In this document: positions 1-5,850 of the stretch, piece by piece | Layout of the letters: each line of letters starts with the position of its first letter | Position numbering within the stretch: the stretch's first letter is position 1 | NCBI GenBank assembly: GCA_964412385.1 | Contig: CAYPOV010000229.1 | Location: forward strand, 1 to 7,841 | Direction: 5' to 3' | Origin: JBGSYN01 sp964412385 | GTDB taxonomy: Bacteria > Pseudomonadota > Alphaproteobacteria > Geminicoccales > Geminicoccaceae | Length of the DNA: 7,841 bases | The notes under the pieces: model-generated | Seen by the model: the letters and a program-made list of their open reading frames with translations, nothing else | What the model was told of the DNA's origin: nothing | Databases searched by the model: none | Translations under genes and position numbers: made by a program

Positions 1-1092
1 GATCCGGGCGAGCAGATCGCTCGCCTCGCCCTCAAGCCCTGCTCGATCCGACGTGGCTTGCGCGATTTGGCCTGCAAGCGAACGGCAACGTTGGACGCCG
101 GTTTCCTTTCGCTTGCGCTGCGTCTCAACTGCGCTCTCGATCTCGGCGAGGCGGGAGAACGGGACATCAAGCGTCTGCAATTGGCGCGCTTGCTCGCGTT
201 GGTTGAGGTTGGCTTGATGATGCGGACGCTGGCTCTCGAGCTTGGCGAGCGCGGTTTGCGCCCGGTTCAGAATCTCGAGCTTGTGGTTACGCTCTTTGGC
301 GTCCTGCAGTCGTTGCCGTGCCTCCTGGTCAAAGGCCTTGGCTTTGGTCACGACCTCGCTCAGCCTTATGCCTTCAGCCCGCACCTCAGTGAGTGCCTGG
401 TCGATCTCTCTTTCATGCTCGAGTTGCAGTCCTTGAAGCATTGTCTGCCGACGCTCGCGCTGGGCTCTGATCTCCACCTGCACTGCAGTGGAGCGTTCCT
501 TTAAGAACCGCTGCAAGCGCTCTAGGCGGTCGGTTCGGAAGAGTGCGGCCATCATGCGTTCACGCTCAGCGGAATTGGCGGTCAGGATCTCGCGAAACCG
601 TCCTTGAGGGATGATCACCAATTGACGGAACTGCACGCCGTCGATGCCGAGTAGATCGACGATGCGTTCATCGACCTCTTTCTTGCGCTGGCCGAGGACA
701 TCCTCGGTCGGGGAGCCTTCTTGCTCGTCGGCCAACTGGTAGAATGCCACCCGCGCCGCTTGATTGACGAGCTTGTCGCCGCGTTGGGCCGGGCGCTGAA
801 AGGCAGGCGATCGCTCGATGCGATAGGCCTTCTCCCGCAAGGCGAAATCCAGGACGACGCGAGTCTCGCGGGTCGGTGCTGCATGATCGCTACGGAGACG
901 GTCCGCCTTGCGCTCGCTGGTTGCCGTCTCGTCGAAGAGCGCGAAACATATGGCATCCAGGAGCATGGACTTGCCGCCGCCTGTCGGACCGTGGATCAGG
1001 TAGAGGGCGTTCTGGGGAAGCGCGGTGAAGTCGAGAAAAAGCGGGTCGTCGTAAACACCGAAGCCTTCGAGTGAAAGGCGCAACAGCCTCAA
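1..1092 (-). CDS. sbcC: SbcC nuclease ATPase subunit (N-terminal 364 codons; runs off left edge)
   Basis: This is the ATPase subunit of the SbcCD (Rad50-Mre11-like) complex, which opens and degrades hairpins, palindromes and blocked double-strand ends in the cytoplasm. The frame is open from the TTG at 1092 to the window edge. Residues 35-42 are a Walker A motif (GPTGGGKS), followed by LLDAICFALF, a typical SbcC/Rad50 helix. The Q-loop is VIIPQGRFREIL, with Q163. From about residue 195 the sequence becomes rich in Arg, Glu, Gln and Leu with heptad character (for example EIRAQRERRQ), the start of the long coiled coil. The zinc hook, second coiled-coil arm, signature motif and Walker B lie outside the window. 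The TTG start overlaps the sbcD stop (ATTGA) and has AGGAGA 7 nt upstream, inside sbcD. The residue after the Walker A Ser is Met43, where SbcC proteins usually have Thr. Family assignment is firm; intactness beyond the edge is unknown. Confidence 0.95.
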   Translation of the reverse strand, partial: MRLLRLSLEGFGVYDDPLFLDFTALPQNALYLIHGPTGGGKSMLLDAICFALFDETATSERKADRLRSDHAAPTRETRVVLDFALREKAYRIERSPAFQRPAQRGDKLVNQAARVAFYQLADEQEGSPTEDVLGQRKKEVDERIVDLLGIDGVQFRQLVIIPQGRFREILTANSAERERMMAALFRTDRLERLQRFLKERSTAVQVEIRAQRERRQTMLQGLQLEHEREIDQALTEVRAEGIRLSEVVTKAKAFDQEARQRLQDAKERNHKLEILNRAQTALAKLESQRPHHQANLNQREQARQLQTLDVPFSRLAEIESAVETQRKRKETGVQRCRSLAGQIAQATSDRAGLEGEASDLLARI

Positions 1093-2222
1093 TCGACGGT
1101 CTCCTGTTCCTTGGCAGAAAACGCCCGGTATGCGGCTTCAAAGGATCGCCGCTCCGGATCGGGTAGCGGATCGCCTGTCATCGCCTCGAAAAAATCGGCG
1201 AAGAGTTCACCGGTCTGCCGTTCGGGCCGTGGCACCGACAATGACGTGATATTCCCATCCCGTGTGATGTGGGGCCGGGTCACCTCACAGAGTTGCGGGA
1301 AAACGTCACGAAGCTGGCCTGCAGCATCAAGGACTGCCCCTTGGTCCAAGAGCTCCACGCTGGTGAAATCCTGTGTTGGCTCCGCACTCAGCAGATCTTT
1401 GAGAAAGCCTTTGACCCGGACGACTTGGCGTAAAGGCGTAAGCGTGACGGTTTCCGTCGTAATTTCGCCCTTCTCATCCAACTCGACGAGCGTCACCGAT
1501 TTATCATGGTCCACCTCATCGAAACTCATGCGCATGAGCGATCCGCAATAACGGATTTTCCCATTGTTCCATGATTGAGGCCGATGGAGATGACCCAAGG
1601 CTGTATAGCAAAAAGACGTGAACAATTCGGGTGACACACCTTCCAGTGTGCCGACCGTGAGTGGACGTTCCGATTCCGTTTCCGCTCCGCCCTGTAAGAA
1701 AAGGTGCCCCATGAGAAGCGATCGCACGCCGTCAGCAAACCGGAGATTGTCAAGGACCGATGCCATCGCGGAATGATGACTGTGCACCGAAACGCCAAGG
1801 GCATGACTTACGACCGGCGGCTCTGCGTAGGGGATGGCATAAACATGAACCGGGCCGTGTTCGTCTTGAAGCTCAAGAGGCTTGAGCGATGTTTCAACAT
1901 TGGCGTGAATACTCAACCCTTGTGGCTGAAGCATTCTTGCACCGAAGCCGAGCCGGCGCGGGCTATCGTGGTTGCCGGCGATCATAACCACCGGAATGCG
2001 AAGGTCGATGACCAAGCGATAGAGAACGTCGTCCAAGAGCGTGACAGCTTCAGGTGGCGGTACGGCGCGATCGAAGATATCGCCGGCGATCAGCACCGCA
2101 TCAACCTGGCCTTCGTCGGCGACTGCGATCACTTGGTCCAATAGAAGAGATTGGTCCTCGAGCAGAGAGAACCCATGCAATGTTCGCCCTAAGTGCCAGT
2201 CTGCTGTATGTAAGAAACGCAT
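1089..2222 (-). CDS. sbcD: SbcD exonuclease subunit (Mre11-like metallophosphoesterase)
   Basis: This is the nuclease subunit of SbcCD, a two-metal (typically Mn) 3'-5' exonuclease and endonuclease driven by SbcC ATP hydrolysis. The 377 residues are close to the usual family length (E. coli about 400). Metallophosphoesterase motifs appear in order: DWH at 8-10 (D8, H10), GDIFDR at 47-52 (D48), GNHDSP at 83-88 (N84, H85), MGH at 172-173, and GHLH at 210-213. The C-terminal third is the less conserved SbcD capping region. The ATG at 2222 gives the canonical opening MRFLHTADWHLGR; no clear Shine-Dalgarno precedes it. It is the first gene of a two-gene leftward operon, and its stop overlaps the sbcC start. 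It diverges from the GST-like gene across about 100 nt. Recognition is firm and nothing appears broken. Confidence 0.96.
   Translation of the reverse strand: MRFLHTADWHLGRTLHGFSLLEDQSLLLDQVIAVADEGQVDAVLIAGDIFDRAVPPPEAVTLLDDVLYRLVIDLRIPVVMIAGNHDSPRRLGFGARMLQPQGLSIHANVETSLKPLELQDEHGPVHVYAIPYAEPPVVSHALGVSVHSHHSAMASVLDNLRFADGVRSLLMGHLFLQGGAETESERPLTVGTLEGVSPELFTSFCYTALGHLHRPQSWNNGKIRYCGSLMRMSFDEVDHDKSVTLVELDEKGEITTETVTLTPLRQVVRVKGFLKDLLSAEPTQDFTSVELLDQGAVLDAAGQLRDVFPQLCEVTRPHITRDGNITSLSVPRPERQTGELFADFFEAMTGDPLPDPERRSFEAAYRAFSAKEQETVD
1100..1105 (-). promoter_or_regulatory. Ribosome binding site deciding the sbcC TTG start
   Basis: AGGAGA on the minus strand lies 7 nt upstream of the TTG at 1092-1090, inside the last codons of sbcD. 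It supports a TTG start and translational coupling of sbcC to sbcD. No in-frame ATG near this point would keep the conserved N-terminus RLLRLSLEGFG. Confidence 0.7.
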
Positions 2223-2262
2223 AAGGCGTGGTGATCGTCTTCGTCTGACTGATGGAAAGGCC

Positions 2263-2281
2263 GGCAGCGGAAATCACTGCC
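2263..2281. repeat. Small inverted repeat (GGCAG/CTGCC, 9-nt loop)
   Basis: GGCAG at 2263-2267 pairs perfectly with CTGCC at 2277-2281. It could be an operator half-site pair or chance; five-base arms alone are weak evidence. It has no T-run, so it is not a typical terminator. Confidence 0.25.
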
Positions 2282-2286
2282 ATCGC

Positions 2287-2304
2287 CTGAGTTAGGCATC
2301 TCAG
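2287..2304. repeat. Small inverted repeat (CTGAG/CTCAG, 8-nt loop)
   Basis: CTGAG at 2287-2291 is the reverse complement of CTCAG at 2300-2304. It sits 21 nt upstream of the TTG start of the GST-like gene, where an operator would be plausible. Short arms make chance a real possibility. Confidence 0.25.
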
Positions 2305-2325
2305 TGAACGGAGTATGTAGCCAAC

Positions 2326-3087
2326 TTGTCAGTGGAACTTAAGGAGTTTGAACAGACTGCCGCAGCATCGGCATCCCCTGGACAGAAGATCATACTGGTC
2401 CAGTTCCCGTTCGCTTGGGGTCGCAATGTTAGCCCCTTCTGTCTCAAGCTCGAAGCTTGGCTGAGACTAGCCGACATACCCTATATGTGGCGGGGCTCGC
2501 TCAATCTGCGTTCCGCACCGAATCGCAAATTTCCCTATATCATCGATGGCAAGAACAAGATTGCCGATAGCGCTGCGGTGATCCGGCACCTCAAGCAAAC
2601 ACGGAACATCGACCCGGATGCTGGCCTCGATGATTATTCACGGTGCCAGGCTAGGCTTCTGCAACGCATGTTCGAACAGCACCTCTATTTCGTGATGCTC
2701 TATAGCCGCTGGATCGATCCTCCGGGTTGGAGCGAGTTTCGCCGCGAGTTTTTCCGCGCGGTTCCCGCTATGGTTCGGCCTATGATAGGCACTGTCGCGC
2801 GCAGGGAGGTCAGGTCTGCACTGCATCATCAAGGATTGGGCCGTCTCTCCTCCCAAGAAATCTATAGGCAGGGTCGTGAAGACCTCGAAGCGATCGCATG
2901 TCATCTGGACGATCGCTCATTCTTCCTTGGCGATCGCCTGACAACCATCGATGCTATTGCTTACGGCTTTCTTGCCAACATTCTTCATGTGCCGATCGAA
3001 ACGCCACTCAAGCGAGATGCCCAACGCTTCGACAATCTCTCGGCTTGGTGCGACGCCATGGAAAATGGACTTGCCGCCGAATCGTGA
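2326..3087 (+). CDS. GST-fold protein of the Failed-axon-connections/metaxin-like type
   Basis: The 253-residue protein has a thioredoxin-like N-terminal half followed by an all-helical GST C-terminal half. Residues 22-29 (IILVQFPF) form the first strand, followed by SPFC at 36-39 in the position of the thioredoxin/GST active site, with one Cys (C39) instead of CxxC. KFPYI at 68-72 holds the cis-Pro, and IADS at 79-82 is typical of the FAX/metaxin-like GST subgroup (GST_N_4/GST_C_6 type domains). FFLGDRLTTIDA at 199-210 is the N-capping motif of the GST C-terminal domain. Enzymatic role and substrate are not known; I do not assert glutathione transfer. The start is TTG (GTG at 2332 is the only close alternative), because a stop in frame lies at 2305. 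It is the first gene of the rightward series, 42 nt before the SDR gene and in the same frame. Confidence 0.8.
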   Translation: MSVELKEFEQTAAASASPGQKIILVQFPFAWGRNVSPFCLKLEAWLRLADIPYMWRGSLNLRSAPNRKFPYIIDGKNKIADSAAVIRHLKQTRNIDPDAGLDDYSRCQARLLQRMFEQHLYFVMLYSRWIDPPGWSEFRREFFRAVPAMVRPMIGTVARREVRSALHHQGLGRLSSQEIYRQGREDLEAIACHLDDRSFFLGDRLTTIDAIAYGFLANILHVPIETPLKRDAQRFDNLSAWCDAMENGLAAES

Positions 3088-3114
3088 TGGCAATTAGGTG
3101 TTCATCCACCAGAC

Positions 3115-3121
3115 AAAGGAG
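3115..3121 (+). promoter_or_regulatory. Ribosome binding site deciding the SDR TTG start
   Basis: AAAGGAG ends 8 nt before the TTG at 3130-3132. It is the strongest Shine-Dalgarno on the plus strand of the window, and it fixes a TTG start where no in-frame ATG exists between the previous stop and the Rossmann motif. Confidence 0.75.
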
Positions 3122-3129
3122 CTCGGTCT

Positions 3130-3951
3130 TTGGCGAGCAAAACCATACTCATTACCGGTGCCACTGGGAATCTCGGCACCAAACTTGCCAACCATCTCAG
3201 AGAAACCGGCAATTACGAGTTACGACTACTTTGCCTCAATCCGGATAATCGAGACGGCGTCATCACAGCCGATCTTTCCACCTATGACGATGCTTGGGCC
3301 CGGCATTTCGCCGATGTTGATGCCGTCATCCATCTGGCTGCCCATCCCAGCCCGCGGATCGATTGGCAAACCGCCCAGAAACTCAATCTTGACTTGACAT
3401 TCAACGTCTATGACGCAGCCGCGAAATACGGGTCGAAGCGGGTCGTGTTTGCGAGCTCCAACTGGGTGATGGCGGGGTATCGCTTCAAAAACATCAAGCT
3501 TACGACCGATCTCGAGCCGTGGCCGCTCAACCCTTATGGCATTTCCAAGCTCATCGGCGAGCGGGCCGGAAAAAGCTTGGCGGAACAGCGCGGCGTTTCT
3601 TTCATATCTTTGCGCATCGGCTATGCCCAAAGAGACGACAACCTTCCGGGACCGCATATGGGTCAGGGCCTTTGGGGCCAGCACATGTGGCTCAGCAATC
3701 GCGACTACTGTCACGGCTTCGAACGCGCCGCAATTGCCGAGAATGTTGAGTTTGCGGTGCTCAATCTCATGTCGGACAATCCCGGAATGCCCTGGGATAT
3801 CGAAGAGACGCGGCGGGTCATCGGCTATCAGCCACAAGACGGCCAAGAGCCGGAAGTTTCAGAAGAGAAACAGCTTCGCTCCGACACGCTTCACGATATG
3901 TACGAACTTGTCGACAAGCTCGAAAAAATGTTCCCCGCAGGCGCCTACTAA
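3130..3951 (+). CDS. NAD(P)-dependent SDR epimerase/dehydrogenase, uronate-dehydrogenase-like
   Basis: This 273-residue extended-type short-chain dehydrogenase probably oxidises or epimerises a sugar or sugar acid in the cytoplasm. TGATGNLG at 9-16 is the Rossmann glycine motif (G10, G13, G16). VIHLAA at 66-71 follows strand 4. VVFASSN at 105-111 carries the catalytic Ser region. YGISK at 136-140 gives Y136 and K140. The order and spacing, with FASSN then YGxSK, resemble bacterial uronate dehydrogenase (about 265 residues, catalytic Tyr136 from memory). The segment after SSN (WVMAGY) differs from the HTIGYY of known Udh, so the substrate may differ. The acidic residue that normally selects NAD at the end of strand 2 appears to be C35. 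The TTG start has a good ribosome site. It lies 14 nt upstream of a sugar-acid dehydratase gene, which fits production of an acid for that enzyme. Family firm, exact activity inferred. Confidence 0.85.
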   Translation: MASKTILITGATGNLGTKLANHLRETGNYELRLLCLNPDNRDGVITADLSTYDDAWARHFADVDAVIHLAAHPSPRIDWQTAQKLNLDLTFNVYDAAAKYGSKRVVFASSNWVMAGYRFKNIKLTTDLEPWPLNPYGISKLIGERAGKSLAEQRGVSFISLRIGYAQRDDNLPGPHMGQGLWGQHMWLSNRDYCHGFERAAIAENVEFAVLNLMSDNPGMPWDIEETRRVIGYQPQDGQEPEVSEEKQLRSDTLHDMYELVDKLEKMFPAGAY

Positions 3952-3965
3952 ATCGGACCGATCCA

Positions 3966-5114
3966 ATGAAGATTCTCGAAATCAATGCCTTTCCGGTTTG
4001 GCTCGGCAGGCGCAATCAGCTTCTGATTCAAGTCAAGACTGATGATGGTTTGGTCGGCTGGGGTGAATCGGGCCTCTCCGGACGCGAGCGCGCCGTGATG
4101 GGTGCCGTGGAACATTTTGGCAAGTTTCTGGTTGGCCAAGACGCGATGCGGATCGGTCGAATCTGGCAGGAATGCTATCGCAGTCAGTACTTCGAAGGGG
4201 GACGCGTGCTGACGGCGGCGATGTCCGCCATCGACGTGGCTCTCCACGATATCAAGGGTAAAGAGCTCGGGGTTCCGGTCTTTGATCTGCTCGGCGGAAA
4301 ACAACGCGACTGGGTGCCGGGCTTCGCGACATTGCGCAAGACCACGCCTGACGAGATGATCGCCGAGGGCAAGGCGTTGATCCAAGAGGGCTGGAATTGC
4401 TTGCGTTTGCCGCGGGCGCGTCATCAGCCTGAGAATGATGTCTATGACCCACGCCAGTCGCTTGCGGAAACGGCGGTTTGGATGAGGGCGTGCCGTGAGG
4501 CGTTCGGTAGTGCCGTGGTCTTGGGAATCGATTATCACCATCGATTGAGCGTGGCGGAAACGGCGTCATTCTGCCAGCGCATGCCTCAAGGCACACTCGA
4601 TTTCATCGAAGAGCCGATCCGCGATGAATGCCCGGAAGCCTACGCCACGCTGCGCTCAATGACCGATGTGCCTTTCGCCATCGGCGAAGAATTCGCCTCG
4701 AAATGGCAGTTCCTTCCCTATATCGAGCAGGGCCTCACCCAATATGCTCGCGTCGACATCGCCAATGTCGGCGGTTTCACGGAGGCCATGAAAGTCGCTG
4801 GCTGGAGTGAAGCCCACTACATCGATTTGATGCCGCACAATCCTCTGGGCCCGATTACAACCGCCGCAAGCGTTCATTTGGGTGCCGCCGTCGCCAATTT
4901 TGCCTGGCTTGAAGTTGCAGCCGATGACGGCCGCAATGACCCCGCAATGTTCCTCAAGCAAATCGAGCTTGTCGGTGCGAACTACAAGGTTCCGACGACA
5001 CCCGGTCTCGGCGTTGAGGTAGACGAAGCCGCTGTCATCGCCGCGTCAAAGGAGTTCCGCTTTTGGGAAGCACCGCATCTCAGGCGGGTCGACGGATCGG
5101 TGACAAATTGGTGA
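3966..5114 (+). CDS. Enolase-superfamily sugar-acid dehydratase (mandelate racemase/galactonate dehydratase type)
   Basis: The 382-residue protein has the N-terminal alpha/beta capping domain (about 1-115) and a TIM-barrel domain with a complete mandelate-racemase-subgroup active site. Mg ligands are D189 (GIDYHH), E215 (FIEEP) and E241 (IGEE). D264 (RVDIANVGG) and H291 (PHNPLGP) form the Asp-His base dyad. H191 sits where D-galactonate dehydratase has its general-acid His, and E316 follows in LEVAA. Compared from memory with E. coli DgoD (D183, H185, E209, E235, D258, H285, E310), every residue is offset by exactly +6. The strand-2 position has LRLPRAR and not a KxK motif, as expected of acid-sugar dehydratases and not racemases. 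The likely reaction is dehydration of an aldonate-type acid to a 2-keto-3-deoxy acid. Substrate is unproven: galactonate, gluconate or another acid are all possible. It sits between the SDR (14 nt) and the C26 hydrolase (7 nt), so is very probably co-transcribed. Confidence 0.9.
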   Translation: MKILEINAFPVWLGRRNQLLIQVKTDDGLVGWGESGLSGRERAVMGAVEHFGKFLVGQDAMRIGRIWQECYRSQYFEGGRVLTAAMSAIDVALHDIKGKELGVPVFDLLGGKQRDWVPGFATLRKTTPDEMIAEGKALIQEGWNCLRLPRARHQPENDVYDPRQSLAETAVWMRACREAFGSAVVLGIDYHHRLSVAETASFCQRMPQGTLDFIEEPIRDECPEAYATLRSMTDVPFAIGEEFASKWQFLPYIEQGLTQYARVDIANVGGFTEAMKVAGWSEAHYIDLMPHNPLGPITTAASVHLGAAVANFAWLEVAADDGRNDPAMFLKQIELVGANYKVPTTPGLGVEVDEAAVIAASKEFRFWEAPHLRRVDGSVTNW

Positions 5115-5121
5115 CAGTTCA

Positions 5122-5850
5122 GTGACGACGAAGCCATTCATCGGCGTCACCCTCGATAGTGAGGAGCCGGGCGGTTATGCCAGGTTGCCATGGTATGCTG
5201 CCCGGCAAAACTACTTTGCTGCGATCGTCGAGGCAGGCGGATTGCCCATTGCCTTGCCGCATGAGGTCGAACTGGTGCCGGATTACCTTGATCGGCTCGA
5301 CGGCCTGGTGGTTACAGGTGGGGCATTCGATCTCGATCCCAAGCTCTATGGCGCGGGCGAGCGCCACGATACGGTTACGACCAAAGACCGGCGCACGGAG
5401 TTTGAATGGTCCATTACGCAACGGGCTCTAGAACGCAATCTTCCTGTCTTTGGGATTTGCGGCGGCCAGCAATTGCTCAACGTCGTGCTCGGTGGCACCT
5501 TAGTCCAGCATATTCCTGACGAAGTCGTCGAACCGCTCGCGCATGAGCAGACTAATCCACGCAACGAACCGGGCCACGACGTTTCCATTGTGCCGAATAC
5601 CCGGCTTGCCGCGATCGCTCGAAAAGACACCATCGCCGTGAATAGCGCGCATCATCAAGCCGCCAAAGACGTCGGCAATGGCGTGATCATCTCGGGCGAG
5701 GCCGCGGATGGTGTCATCGAAGCGATCGAAGCACCGCAATTCCGCTTTTGCATCGGCGTCCAATGGCACCCGGAGTATCACATAAGTCCAGCAGATCCGG
5801 CGCTATTCAAGGCCTTCGTCGACGCCTGCCATGGCGCTACAGGTTCGTGA
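5122..5850 (+). CDS. Peptidase C26 / gamma-glutamyl-GABA hydrolase-like class-I amidotransferase fold
   Basis: This 242-residue cytoplasmic hydrolase has the class-I glutamine amidotransferase fold. The nucleophile elbow is GICGGQQ at 111-117 (C113), and VQWHPE at 213-218 supplies H216 and E218. Together these complete the Cys-His-Glu triad. PYLDRLDGLVVTGG-like sequence (about 54-67) and the DLDPKLYG segment (70-77) are typical of PuuD/YcjL-type gamma-glutamyl-GABA hydrolases, which are about 250 residues long. The family cleaves gamma-glutamyl amides; here the substrate is unknown and no polyamine-pathway gene is visible. The start is GTG, giving the expected opening TTKPFIGVT; no good ribosome site is visible. 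It begins 7 nt after the dehydratase stop, and its own stop overlaps the rluB start (GTGA), linking it to both catabolic and rRNA-modification genes. Fold and triad firm, substrate inferred. Confidence 0.87.
   Translation: MTTKPFIGVTLDSEEPGGYARLPWYAARQNYFAAIVEAGGLPIALPHEVELVPDYLDRLDGLVVTGGAFDLDPKLYGAGERHDTVTTKDRRTEFEWSITQRALERNLPVFGICGGQQLLNVVLGGTLVQHIPDEVVEPLAHEQTNPRNEPGHDVSIVPNTRLAAIARKDTIAVNSAHHQAAKDVGNGVIISGEAADGVIEAIEAPQFRFCIGVQWHPEYHISPADPALFKAFVDACHGATGS

Larger units (their letters stand above)
2223..2325. promoter_or_regulatory. Divergent intergenic region between sbcD and the rightward operon
   Basis: This 103-nt spacer must hold the start signals for sbcDC leftward and, most simply, for the seven-gene rightward series. 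I could not find a convincing -35/-10 pair on either strand. It holds two small inverted repeats (2263-2281 and 2287-2304). GGAG at 2310-2313 may be a distant ribosome site for the TTG at 2326. An in-frame TGA at 2305-2307 rules out any longer start for the plus-strand gene. The promoter role is inferred from position only. Confidence 0.45.

Noticed and set aside
58..504. Plus-strand open frame of 148 codons near the left edge
   Set aside because: It is antisense to the coiled-coil part of sbcC, whose frame is open without a stop from 1092 to 1; the Leu-rich translation is the expected shadow of a coiled coil.
1704..2144. Plus-strand open frame inside sbcD
   Set aside because: The opposite strand encodes conserved metallophosphoesterase motifs throughout.
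3226..3846. Minus-strand open frame of 206 codons opposite the SDR gene
   Set aside because: It has no recognisable domain, and the plus strand here encodes a full Rossmann enzyme with catalytic motifs. It is an antisense shadow.
3948..4541. Minus-strand open frame of 197 codons opposite the dehydratase gene
   Set aside because: No family features; the plus strand carries the enolase-superfamily protein with all active-site residues.
5748..5846. Longer N-terminus for RluB from the ATG at 5748
   Set aside because: It would overlap the C26 gene by about 100 nt and adds residues unlike any S4-domain start; GTG at 5847 gives a standard coupled overlap.
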